From contig NC_092051.1 of NCBI RefSeq assembly GCF_003086295.3, positions 10,284,810 to 10,348,809 of the forward strand: 64,000 nucleotides of DNA, in the 5' to 3' direction. Of the stretch, positions 42,501 through 54,311 are shown piece by piece. Origin of the DNA: Arachis hypogaea. Its lineage: Eukaryota; Streptophyta; Magnoliopsida; Fabales; Fabaceae. The position numbers were made by a program, and so were the translations under genes. Under the pieces are notes generated by a model. It was not told the origin of the DNA, did not search any database, and worked only from the letters and a program-made list of their open reading frames with translations. Position 1 is the stretch's first letter. Every line of letters begins with the position of its first letter.

Positions 42501-43784
42501 ATTGCCATTTAAAGCATTTATTTATGTACTATGATATTCTGTATTTATTAGAGTCCATCAATACTCTTCTTTATATTAGCCTTTGATTTTCATATAATCA
42601 AATCTAATGGTCTATATAAATATGGTGCATCTAATAAGCACATAAGGTAGCCGTTTGTTTTCGGGGACAGGACACGGAAACATGGACAGTGGACATATTG
42701 TTTCCGAGACAGTTTTTTATACTTTTGTGTCCACTCTTTCACGAAGGACAATGATGGACACGGGATTTAGAAGAGTGGACACGGGCAATTTTATAAATTT
42801 TGTTTTCTTTTTTTTCCAATATTATCCCTTTTTATTTTTCCTATTGCGTTGTTCAGATATACTTTTTTCTTCTTATTCTTCCTCTATCTCTTTCTTTTCC
42901 AGATACTCTCTCTTTTCTATAGAATTTTTTATTGGGGGTAGATAATTCTTTTCTTTTTATCGTTTTACTTCAATACCATTTTAACCTTATATTATATTAT
43001 TTGATTTGTAATAAAAATAATAACAAAAATAATTAATCTTAAAACTTTTGAAAGATAAATATTAGCAAAAGTAAAGTTGATCTTTTAAAATGCTAAAAAA
43101 TAATTTATAAATTGTAATTAATTTTATATAATTTAAAGAAAAATCAATTTTTTATAAAGAAAAATCAGTTTTTAGATAAAAAAATTAGTTTTTTTTAAAT
43201 AAAAATAAATTTTTATATGCAAAAACTAATTATTTTTTCATGTAAAAATGAATTTTTTTTAAAATTAATTTTTTATTTAAAATTAATTTGGCTTATTAAC
43301 TTAAACAAAATTTTTTATTAATCAAACTCAAATTTATTTTTTTTGTTAATCTTAACCATATTTATTCCTACATATTAATAATAAATTTTAAAATAAAATA
43401 ATTATATTTATAAATTTTATTTTAATATAAATACTAATATATTTTTTATTAAAATTTTTTGCCTCTTCAAATATTTTTTTCAAGTTCCGTCTGTACTCCT
43501 ACGTACTCTCATTTTTTATTAAATTAATTTGTATTGATGTAGAAAATTTGGAATCACAGGATTATTTTAGTTATTTCATATAATATTTTAGTCTTATTCA
43601 TGTGTATCCAAACATAATACTAGACATTACATTAATGTCTTGTCCATTGTATCCAAATACAATACACAAAAGATAATTTTTAGTGTCTCCGTCTTATTAT
43701 CTCCATTTCAGTGTCATGTTCCGTCTATCTCTAAAAAGTAAAAACAAATGCAGCCTAATTGTTGTCCTTGTTTTAGACATACCC
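39527..43784. mobile_element. Foldback-type element with arms of about 1.1 kb, nested insertion included
   Basis: The ends are GGGTATGTCTAAAAC and its reverse complement. The left arm (39527 to about 40600) and right arm (about 41535-42646, then 43759-43784 beyond the Harbinger insertion) are inverted copies with moderate divergence. Both contain a cluster of AAACCGCT/AGCGGTTT palindromic words (40380-40590 and 41540-41700). The central part has a direct repeat (about 40680-40890 and 41255-41440). Blocks A and B give the empty site. The flanking bases (GTTGTT/ATTGCTT) suggest a degraded target duplication. No transposase was seen, so it is non-autonomous; long arms and palindromes hint at a MULE relative. 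Confidence 0.75.
42647..43755. mobile_element. Harbinger/Tourist-like element nested in the foldback arm
   Basis: The left end is GGTAGCCGTTTGTTTTC; the right end reads inward GGCTGCATTTGTTTTTA. Target duplication is TAA on both sides (42644-42646 and 43756-43758), typical of PIF/Harbinger. Removing it restores an uninterrupted arm of the outer inverted repeat. GGACACGG, GGACAGTGGAC and related words are frequent near the ends. The AT-rich interior lacks coding capacity. Confidence 0.65.
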
Positions 43785-46700
43785 AATTGCTTAACCATAA
43801 TTAATAACCCCGTTGTTGGGCAAATTCCTCATGGGCCATAAATATTACTCGTTAAATATATGAATCCTAACTCTGTTACTGAAATTGCTATCTATTAATG
43901 ATGTTACAAAATCTGTAATCTCTCTCTGACCTATATATATATATATGAATCCAAACTTTATAAATGACCAGGGATGAGATAAAAAAGATACCACGAAATA
44001 TAAAAATTTGATTTTTTAAATATAAAAATATAAGATGAATTTGTTTTTTATTATCAATATTTTTACTAGCATTTTGAATATTTTTAAACAAGGATAATAA
44101 TTTATCTATAAACAAAAAACCAATTGCAACAAATCAATACACAATTACACATTCCTCAACAACTTTTTTTATTATTTTAAACCCACCTACGCGCATATTC
44201 CCTATTCTTTAGCTTCAGTAACCCTTAATTTTCTTTGTTGGCTTACATTCCTTTATCCAAATTACTACCCATTGCACCACGTCTTGGCATAACTGGTACT
44301 TCCTTGAAAATCCAAGCAAGCATTACAACCCTATTTAACCTGTTTTTTGGTGAGCCTCGGGTTAGTTTATATTATTTTTACTTGTTATAGTATTTAATTT
44401 TAGTTTAGGTTAGTTTATATTTTTTATTTAATTTAATTTAATATATTTTGAATTTAATTAAAAGATTGAATTTTATATTAGACTTGATATATATATATAT
44501 ATATAGGACGAGATGGAACATATTTAAGCAACTATGCAGCAATACAAGGAATCTCTCCCTAAATGCATAACTACCTTGTAACAATCCATATCACTCTACC
44601 TTTTTTTTATTATTGCATACAGTACCTATTATACCTTTATCACTTTTATAGTAGATTTAAGTTATTATCATTAAGTTGTTTCACTTATTTCATGCAATAT
44701 ATATATATATGAACATAAAATGAGTAGACTTTTATTTTTACTTTTATTTAGTCTTGTATTAACTCATGTTAGTTTTATATTTCTTTTAAGAAAAAAATAA
44801 AAATTTAAAAGGTTTATATAATAATTAAATTTAAAAATAAAATCAAAATCAAGTCATTTGAAATTTGAATTGAAGTGATACTTTCTTCAAAATCGAAACA
44901 GCCTAACAACCCTATTTAACATACTTTTTCGGTGAACCTCAAGTTGTTTATATTTTTACTTGTTATAATATTTAATTTTAGTTTAGGTTATTAGTTTATA
45001 TTTTTAATTTTTTACTTGTTATGATATTTAATTTAATTTAATTTAATTTTAATTTAGTTAAAGGATTGAATTTTATATTTATAGGTTTATGATTAAATTT
45101 TTTCTCGACCTAATGTAAAATTTATAAATACTACTTATCAAACTATTGTAGCATTTGTGACAAAGTATAAAATGCACAAATAAAATTAAATGTCGAGTAC
45201 GAGAAATCAGCAAAAAAAAATGACGAGCGAGAAGATATTATACCATTTGAAGTAAAGTGATTTTTTTTATCTAATTTTATCTTATTTTTATTTTTATTTA
45301 TTTCATTCTTTTTATTTTGGTATTTTATATTTGTATATATATCCTTAATTTAAGGTTAGTCCGATCTTGTTCTTATTTGATCAATAAAAACAGAAAATAA
45401 CGTAGCCGATGCTATTGTTTGTGGTTTTTTAAAAGTTTATTTAAAAGTTTCTTTACAAAATATATTAGTAATTCATAACTGATTTTTTCATTCAGCTAGT
45501 ATGGTTGTTATAAAAACCAGTAAACTCCCTTTGAAAGCTTCAACTTCACTTGCTTCAATCGCCGAGTGCCTGCCTTCTCCCAACAATCATTGCCACGTGA
45601 GAGTGATGGAAAAAATGATCAAATCTCTCTTCCAATGCTTTTTTGCATGTTGGGTGAGGTAAGCTATATTTTGTTTCTCCATGAAGTAACACAAAACAAT
45701 ATCGTAAATTTCTTCTTTTTCTTTTTCTGAATTATTTTGTACTTGATTGCCAGGAAATCCCAAATACGAAATTCTTATTTTGCCAGTCTTCCAGTCGATA
45801 TAATTACCGACATCTTTGTTAGACTTCCCATGAAATCTGTTCTCATTTGTAGATGTGTTTGCAAGCATTGGAATACATTGATTTCTGATCCAAACTTTGC
45901 CAAATTACTCTTTACTTATACACTTCCTGCTACCATGATCCGACACTGCCATTCAAGAATCTTTCATCTTGTTGAATATGATCGAATTGAATGGAGAAAC
46001 AATCCATTCTGTCTCAGTTTGTTTGAGGTCCTGGAACCCAATAATAGTAGCAGCATAAAACTTCATCCTAAATTTGAGATTCCTCTCCCTATTCCCAAAT
46101 CATTCCAGAGTAAAAGAGTTTATGTTAACGTGCATTCTTGTAATGGTCTTTTTCACATGAGGTGGTCAATAGATAGAAACATTTCATTTGTTTGCAATCC
46201 AATAACAGGTGAGTTCATAAGACTTCCAAAACACCCTCCAATCTTGACTCCCTGCGAGCAAATATCTTGGTGTTTTGGTTTTCACCCAAAAACAAACCAA
46301 TACAAGATAACGAGACATATCTTTAAACATGATCATCGAATAGTTGTTCAAATGCACACAGTTGGAACGTCGACATGGATAAATATTGAGGTAGATTATC
46401 CCAAGCATTTGAGATATGTGTTCGAACGTCCTTATTATTTTAATGGGGCACTTCATTGGATTGGTAGAGATGTTGATAGAAATGCCTCAATATGGACTTT
46501 TAATTTTGACACCGAGCAGTTTCAATTCTTCTCTAACACGCCCACGGGTCAAGGTAGAGAAGCCATGGCAGATTTCAGGGGTTCTTTTTGCTTCATGTAT
46601 TTTAATGAGTTGCTTGTATCAATGTGGATGATGGAAAGATATGGAGTTGGAGAATCTTGGACTCCCATTTTCAAATATTCGGTAACCACATCTCAATTAC

Positions 46701-47910
46701 CGAGTTGCATTGTCTACCATGATCGTGAAAATCAAGATTTTTGTATTTTTGGGACTTCTTGGCATGATATCAACGTTCATGGCAAGTTTCAAATGGTTCG
46801 CCATGTTCCTACTCTTATCCCACTTAAAAATATTATTATCGGAGATAATGTGAAAGTGCAGAATATTTACTCATTGGATAATTTAAATTGAGTTTTATTG
46901 TTTATTAGTTGCAAAACAAAAATCTTTTATTTTGATTTTTTTTATTAATAGTAAATTTATGCTTAATTATTTTAGATTTACATTATAATGCTCACATCTT
47001 ATTTGGTTGCTTAATTATATATTATTTCTAACTATTCAAGAGTGTTTGCAAAACTGTTAAAAAAATATAATTTCAGACTGACACCATATTAGAGATCTTG
47101 ATTACCAAGATCAGAATATCCAGAAAAAAGAACATGAATTTTGTTATATCCAAATTGTACAAGTAAATTACTATTAGTGTAACTATATCGATTTATATTA
47201 TTATACACACTAGGACACAGAATTAACTAAGTGACCACTGCCATTCCTCCAAACACTAACAGAATTAACTAAGCCACAGTAACTAACTAATCACTCATAG
47301 AAACTAACTCACTCACTCTCCCAATAACAAAATTCCTTTTTCTAAACTATTATAATTTGAAATATAATTTAAATTAATTCAATTTAATTTGTAATCTCTA
47401 TTTTAATTTTATTGGGTTAATCATTATTAAACTACTCTTCTACTTTAACCCATGACAACAATAAAGAAGTATCGTGACCCACAAATTCAGCCCAACAGAA
47501 TACAAAAATTCAATTTTAATTTTAGTCTTTATTATATTATCTTTATCTTATCTTTAATTGTTCTTATCTTATCTTTATTTGCTTTTATCTTTCATAGGAC
47601 AATGCTCTATATATATTTAGTTTTACCCTCATAGTTTACAACACACTTCAGTGCAATTCAATCAATCAACAATCAATAAAAGTTATTTTCTTTGCTTTTC
47701 CTATTCTTTCACAATTTTATCAATCATCTTTAACAAAATAAAATTTTAAATTTTGAATATTAAAAAATAAAGAACTAAATAATTCAGTTACTAGAATAAT
47801 CAAATTTGTTTACAGTAATATAAAAAAAATATTTTATAAAATGCGAAATATGTATTTGTATATAAAATGGTTAATTAGAGACTAATTTTTAGTATATTTA
47901 TAACATGACT
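43785..47910 (+). repeat. Block C, third segment containing F-box gene 2
   Basis: This matches block A from about 10868 to 14612, with small indels, and carries F-box gene 2. An inserted stretch at about 47429-47725 (absent in A, around ATCATTATTAAACTAC...CAATCATC) is an additional difference. The match ends at 47910, where a Helitron-like terminus begins, and resumes for a short stretch at 48196. Confidence 0.82.
45501..46891 (+). CDS. F-box protein with F-box-associated domain (copy 2)
   Basis: Exon 1 is 45501-45658 (52 codons plus AG) and exon 2 is 45754-46891, giving about 431 residues, in phase across the intron. Exon 1 starts MVVIKTSKLPLKAS; the same exon in copy 1 lacks this opening. 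F-box at the start of exon 2 (LPVDIITDIFVRLPMKSVL, CKHWNTLI) is followed by the same FBA landmarks as copy 1. Most differences from copy 1 are single substitutions plus a lost Ile in ITRHIFK, a DR-E insertion and a C-terminus shorter by eight residues. Both copies keep open frames across about 1.2 kb, which suggests selection or recency. It should act as an SCF receptor subunit; the target is unknown. Confidence 0.78.
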
Positions 47911-48195
47911 AGAATGAAACCTGCGTGATACGCGGGACAGTAAATTAACGATAGTATATAATAAATATTAAAAATTGTTATATTTTGTATAAATAAATTA
48001 AATATGTGTAAATTGAAGTTAAATTTAAAAGGTGTTTTATTTTAAATAATTTGTAGTACAAGAGATTTGGATGTTAGAGTTGTACAAAGTGACATTTTTA
48101 TTTGGTGGTTTGATTTTTGTATTTGTTTTAGTTGATGGACTTAGTCATCTTATGTGACACTCGTTCTCTTTTTTTTTTGGTTGGTTATTAGAGTT
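47911..48195 (-). mobile_element. Helitron 3' terminus-like segment
   Basis: On the minus strand the left edge shows a stem CCCGCGT, loop ATC, ACGCAGG, then TTTCATT and CTAG followed by T. This is the classic Helitron 3' end, placed between A and T of the sequence ATGATTG seen intact in block A (14612). The remaining 250 bp has no identifiable 5' end, and block similarity resumes at 48196 after skipping about 140 bp of A, so the element is truncated or its insertion was followed by a deletion. Confidence 0.55.
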
Positions 48196-48780
48196 GGTTA
48201 TTAAACATATATTACTTGAGTTTTTATCATATAGTATATTTTTATCAATGCAACCAAGTATCTTTTAACTTATTTCTTTAATTAGTCTTTTTATTATAAT
48301 AATTAAAAAAATTAAAACAGACACATATAATTAAATAAAATTTAAACTAAATATGATTAACAATATGTTTACTAAAAAATAATAAAGTGACTTAATTAAA
48401 AATAATTAAATAATATTATTAAATTAAAAAGCTGAACAAATGCTGAATTTTAAATGTAAGTAGTATTTTTCTAAAACTAATTGTAGTTTCTTAAGAACAG
48501 GAAACATAATTAATTAAAAATTAAAATAATAAAATATTAAATTGAAAGGCTGAATGAAGGATGAGTAGTGGTATCCATAAACACAAGCATGGGCTCTTCT
48601 TTCTTAAAAGGAAAAGAAAGTAAAACCTCTCAAAAAAAGTTTGCGAGCAACGTAACGTTTATTAATAGAAAAAGGTAGTAACGTTTATTAGTGCATCTTG
48701 GTTCGCTTCTCATAATACATTTGGAATCTGTAAAACAAGGACCTTATATGAAGGGTATCGCACCAAAGTTGTCTTGTCTT
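48196..48780 (+). repeat. Dispersed blocks after the F-box 2 region
   Basis: Positions 48196-48575 match about 14755-15010 and 28060-28445. Positions 48577-48772 match 413-609. The order of these two blocks is the same at 28.0-28.57 kb, so they form one unit of about 600 bp. Confidence 0.7.
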
Positions 48781-49690
48781 GTCTCCAGTGATTTGATGAT
48801 CGAAGCAAGGGGATCTTGCCCTCAATAAAAAAATAACTCTTTTTGTCATCTCTTTATTCAACGGTCTTCAACAAATTCGAATTTTACTAAGATATGTTTA
48901 TAGAATGTGATTGATTGGAAATTGGTAATTGTCATTACTCATTACACAACATTATCGAACAAAGTACATTTGCTTAATGATTGTTTGAATGTGTTTATCG
49001 GTAATGAGTACGCATACAAAAATTCGTTTAAGCGCTCAATGAATTTTGCATTCAAAGAAAACGAGTTTGTAGATTTGGTACTGAGTTTTGTAAGCCAAGT
49101 TCGAGTTCAATGGCCTTAATTTTCACACATTGATGTCATGTGAGCTCATAATAAATAGCAAATACAAACTTCACGTTTTTACAAATAAAACCTTTAATAT
49201 GCCTAGATTGCCTACACTCTCCTATTTTATCGAGTCTTCTTGTGTTACATTTTCTTACTACAGTAATACTTAATTTAATAAAAAAATATTTTTAATAATT
49301 TTACCCAATAAGCTGTAGTTAAATAAAAAATATTCCATCAATACTAAAAATTAGCTACTAAATTTATTACTATCTATTTATCTATATCTATTACATATTG
49401 TTTCACATATTCTTTTAATAAAAAAATTAGTTAACATAATAATCAAATACTTTACAATAGAATAATAAAAATTATCATTATAGAATAATCAAACTTTTTT
49501 ATTGTTGTATAATTAATTTTATTATATAAATATTAAATATGAATTTGTATACGATAATTAATTTTGAGGTTATGAGTAAGATTTAGAAATTTTATTAATT
49601 GTATAGTTGTAGTTAAATTATCTTGTTAGTAATAATTTTGAGGCTGTGAGTAAGATTTAGGATTTTTATTAATTGATATTGGTTCACTAT
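48781..49690. other. Intergenic gap, no gene supported
   Basis: A 70-codon open frame at 48907-49119 has gene-like composition and possible splice edges, but no family was recognised with confidence. The rest is AT-rich. Confidence 0.45.
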
Positions 49691-49789
49691 CAGGCACACA
49701 AATATTTAATAATAATAATAATAAGTGTGGTGCAAGTGGTTGAGGTCTCTGAGTAGAGAATGGATAATTTTGAGAATCATTAAAAAATT

Positions 49790-50112
49790 ATTTGAGAGTT
49801 GGTATGGCATGCATAGTAGGCAATAAGGACAGAAGTTGTAGATGACAGCGTTTTTTGCTGTAATTTGGAACATCTGGTTAGAACGTAATACTCGAATATT
49901 TAACAATAAAAAAACAAATATTCAGATAATTCACACAAGAATAGTGTTGAGCTACACAGAATGGCGTGGTGGTGATCCTATGGGAGGCTGATGACATGCT
50001 AGAGATGGCAGGGAATGGGTTTTGTTAGTAGGTCTTTATGTTTATTTTATTTGTTTGCTCCACTTTAATGTGTTGAGCTTTCTTTATTTCAAAAAAAAAA
50101 ATAATAATAATA
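49790..50112 (+). mobile_element. LINE 3' end remnant
   Basis: One plus frame reads FFAVIWNIWLERNTRIFNNK (about 49855-49910), the conserved tail next to the zf-RVT region in plant LINE reverse transcriptases, then a short Trp-Arg-Gly-Gly motif. A 3' region with TTTGCTCCACTTTAATGTG and a terminal A-rich tail (50090-50112, AAAAAAAAAAATAATAATAATAG) fit a LINE end. At least one stop precedes the motif, and the RT domain is absent, so it is a 5'-truncated, dead copy. Confidence 0.6.
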
Positions 50113-50859
50113 GTAATGTGAGATTAGTTAAAATGATAAGTATATCTGGTTCCAATTAAAGAATTAGTATGTCATATCACTATATTATTATTTTTTTCAG
50201 TAATAATTTACACTCATATTTATAAATATTTTACACGTAAAAAATATATAATTTATACTTATATTTATCAAAATTTTATATACATAAATCGATACATTTT
50301 GTATTTATATTTTTTAAAATTTATATATATAAATTAATAAAATTTATTTATTAAAAATAATTTAATATTTAGATTGACCAAAATTACTAAAAATTATTAA
50401 CCGAACAAATTTGTCCGAAAGAACCCTTAAAATCTTACAAATAACATTCTTTCATAAATTGTATATAATTAAAAATATTTAAAAAATAAATAAAAAATCA
50501 TAAATGAAAACATGATGTTCCAATTACAGAGAGTAGAATTAATAGGAGGAGAAAATGTTTGTGGTGTTGAATGTGGAGTGGCAAAGAGGGGTAATTATGA
50601 GCCAAAAAGGAGGGGTAAAGAGAGAGAGGACTGTAGATAAAGCAAAATTTGAAACGAGTGGCCGTTGAAGTACAAAAAGAGAGAGAGCGAGCCTTCAAAA
50701 GAAGATGAATGCAACAAACACAAAACCCCACACTCACACTAACACAAACACAAACAAACGAAACAAGTAACAAGCCTCATCCTCAAATTTAAAACCTCTC
50801 TTGTCTCCATCTTCATTCCTGCACATTATACACACAGATACAGAGACAAGATAAGAAGA
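50113..50859. other. Upstream region of the RopGAP gene
   Basis: An AT-rich part (to about 50500) is followed by a purine-rich region with AGAGAGAG tracts (50610-50690) and CACA/ACACAAAC runs (50710-50760), common in plant 5' flanks and leaders. CATTATACACACAG at about 50823 could be TATA-like but is close to the ATG. The start of transcription was not fixed. Confidence 0.4.
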
Positions 50860-53043
50860 ATGACAGGGGCAGTGATGGTGAGCAAGGGCGCTGGATGCGG
50901 TGGTGGTAGGAGAGCGTCGGAGCAAGACGACGACGAACAGAACCAGCTGTCTCCGGTGGCGGTTCTGTTGGCGGCGCTTAGGAAATCAATGGTGGCTTGC
51001 AGTGTAGACAGTCCCAAAGATGTGATATCGAATACCGTTCATCAAATGGAGATTGGATGGCCCACAAACGTTAAGCACGTTAGTCATGTCACCTTCGATC
51101 GCTTCAATGGCTTCCTTGGTCTCCCCGTTGAGTTAGAGGTTCATGTTCCCGCTCCTGTTCCCAGTGCTAGGTACTTCGTTTAACATTTTTCGTACAATCC
51201 ATGCTTTCATTGAAACTAGTCAAGTTTATTGGGGTTGACTTCAGATATGTGATAGAAGAACGTTAGATGGGAGAAAAGTAAAGGAAAGAAAGAAGATTCT
51301 CAGATTCATAACTAAAAGTTAGATGGAATGTTTTATGAAAGCTAAAAAAAAAAAAAGAAAGAAAATTAGGGTTTACCTTTATTTGCTTAAAAAGCATCCC
51401 TAACGGTAACGAAAACATAGGATTGAAAAGTTCTCATGCTTATTTTTACCCCCTTTTAGAATATTTAATTCATGGATACTTTTTTACATTTTGTAATTCT
51501 GTTATTCTAATCTGATTTTTCCATCACCAATACTTGCAGTGTTAGTGTTTTTGGTGTCTCAGCTGAATCAATGCAATGTTCTTATGATTCAAAAGGAAAC
51601 AGTGTCCCAACTATTCTCTTGCTAATGCAGGAGCGACTATACTCACAGGAAGGCCTAAAGGTACATAATTCATGACATTGTAACACTAATTTCTTGTGAG
51701 AATCAGTATTAGAATATGAGACTAATTGTTTTCCCTTTGTTTTGGTTCTTCTTCGAATTCTCAGGCTGAAGGTATATTTAGGATAAACCCGGAAAACGGC
51801 GAAGAGGAGCTATTAAGGGACCAGCTGAATAGAGGCATTGTGCCGGAAGACATTGATGTTCATTGCTTGGCAGGGCTAATTAAAGCTTGGTTCCGAGAAC
51901 TTCCTTCGGGGGTGCTCGATGGACTTTCCCCTGAGCAAGTTCTTCAGTGCAATACAGAAGAAGATGCTGTTGAGCTTGTGAAGCAGCTAAAGCCAACTGA
52001 ATCAGCCTTGCTCAACTGGGCCATTGATCTCATGGCTGATGTTGTTGTAGAAGAGGAGTATAACAAAATGGATGCTAGAAATATAGCTATGGTTTTTGCT
52101 CCAAACATGACTCAGGTATGAAGCCTTATTAATTGTTAGCTTTTTCTTGTTGTACTTACTTGATATGGTATCCTTATGTTTTGAGGAAATGATATGTAAA
52201 ATTTTGTAGCAATGGATTAATTGGTCATGTTTACCTTCTTTTAGACAAGAATTTGCAATTTGCAATATTTATTACCAAACAAACTACAGTTAAAATAGTT
52301 GCCATTTCTGTATAGCATGCTGTTACAACTTGGTTCTATAGCTTTATTACAATAATGCACAGTACTATACCGTATGACTTTAATTTGTGTCGTTATTTTG
52401 TCTCTTGGAACAGATGTCTGATCCATTAACTGCTCTGATGCATGCGGTCCAAGTGATGAATTTACTAAAGACCCTGATATTGAAGACACTTAGAGAACGC
52501 GAAGAAACAGCAACAGATGGTTATTCTCCCATGTCATTTCGCTCATCAGATTGCCAATCTGAGGATGAATATGACAGTCAGCAACTAACAGATACCAGCG
52601 GGGAATTGCGGGGAACAAAGTTAGATTATGACGATCATGATGATGATGCTAACTGCAGCCATAGCAGTGAAGGGGAAGAAAGGGAGGTCCAGTCTCTAAG
52701 CGAGATAGAGCATTGCTTCTTGAAGTGTTTGAATGAAAACACAGAAGAAGGATGCTCAGAACAAGAACCTCCTCCTGAAGGATCTTTGCTAGAAGAATTC
52801 TGTAGCCCCAAAAGTTGCTCTGGCTATAACAAGCAATCTGCTGTATCATTAACTAATATCAAACCTGGGAATTCGTGCTCAAGTCCCTCTTATGGAGACG
52901 ATTCGAGTTCACCACTGACTGCGGAGGGGTCGAATGTCAACACAAGTAGCCCATCAACAGGAAGTACAGACACCAGTCATGTGGAGATAATAGATAAATT
53001 TGCAATATCTGAATCGTTGGGGCCACTGTTTTCATCTAGTTAA
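50860..53043 (+). CDS. Rho-of-plants GTPase-activating protein with CRIB motif (RopGAP)
   Basis: Four exons (50860-51170, 51540-51660, 51765-52115, 52414-53043) join in phase to 470 residues. The CRIB motif lies at about 63-89 (EIGWPTNVKHVSHVTFDRF), where it binds active Rop. The RhoGAP domain spans about 110-290, with the arginine finger Arg150 in GIFR, Lys184 in LIKAWFRELP and Asn258 in VFAPNM. The C-terminal 180 residues are acidic and Ser-rich and likely disordered. The protein switches off Rop GTPases in cell polarity and stress responses. Length and exon order fit the plant family. The ATG at 50860 is in a good context, with upstream UTR-like sequence. Flanking TEs do not invade it. Confidence 0.95.
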
Positions 53044-54311
53044 GAACCTTAGTGTCCTTTTTTAGCAGTGTGTTACTAGTAACTTGTATCAGATTGTCTC
53101 AACAAGCAGGGGTTGCTTGTGTAAAATAGTTGATAGATGGAACATGATTTGTTTGTTTGTTGTGGATTTTGTTAGGAGGTTATGTTCAGCTTAGGGCTGA
53201 ATTTGATCTCTTAGTTCTTCTGTATGTTATAGTACTGAACAATTTCTAGAGGAGGGGGAAAAGAAAGGGGGGGGGGGGGTTGTTATGCATTAGAATTCTT
53301 AGGGAACTACCAAGTTTGATTTAACCTGAAAAATGCTGTGTATGATGTGTATTATGTTCAAATTCAATATATTCCAGATTATATCTTTAGTTTAATAACT
53401 CCAAATCTCCATGTCCTTGCAAGATCTTGAATTTACCCTTTAACAATACTAACAATTTAATATAACTGTAGTATTACCATATTAGCAATTATTATATGGT
53501 AATTATTATTATTATTATTAAATTACTGAATTCTACGTCTTATTATCAGAAAACAGAAATTCAACTAATTTTAATTCAATCTGATTGAAATCCAATAATA
53601 AAGATTAGAATTTTCTGATAAAATATCTTTTCCTTTGACAAATTCACAATTAAGTATATGGTACTATGTGAGTTGAAAAGTGATTAATTTTAATTATATA
53701 AACATCACATCTTATATTCAAAGTTTCAACTATACAAGTAGTATACATGTCCAGAAACTCACCAAGAACCGAGGATTTTTAATGAGTGGGACCAAATGAA
53801 ACCTATACTTTCCAGCTATTATGGCTGCTGGGCCATATGTCTTCCCTGGCTAACTTTCCCAACACCCAACTTTCCTAAATCTCACAGCCATGGAAAAACG
53901 TGATCATCTGAATTTCAACACATCTCAAACAAATGTTACTATTACAACTATAGTTACATAGCTTGAGGAATAACCATGTCACATCTTCCCTTCAAAATCA
54001 ATCAAATAGTGTTATAAAGAAAAGAAGGGAGAATGATGATGCAGTCTACTACATTCAATTATAGGACTAAGTGCAGAACTTATTGAATCTTTGAAAGAGT
54101 GAAAATCATAAACTTTTTTGTGTAGTGTGTACAATTCTGTTCAAGTATGCATACAATTAAAGTGGACCCCCCAAACCCAATATTTTCAAGAATAAAGTTA
54201 AAAAAAGAATAAATGTTTCTGGTGAAGCAAATCCTCAATTGGGATACTGAGAAACCAGAAAAGAAGCAGTGATCTTAGAAAAATAAATGCTCACTAACAA
54301 ACACAAATTGA
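53044..54311. other. Intergenic gap between RopGAP and the acidic-protein gene
   Basis: This holds the 3' UTR of the RopGAP gene (to perhaps 53380) with a 13-G run at 53267-53279, then AT-rich sequence with a short ATT repeat at about 53503-53522. The two genes converge here. No other gene or TE ends were recognised. Confidence 0.5.

Noticed and set aside
48907..49119. Small open frame with faint cullin-like look
   Set aside because: Resemblance is limited to a few hydrophobic and Phe positions. It has 70 codons, no second exon and no confident family.
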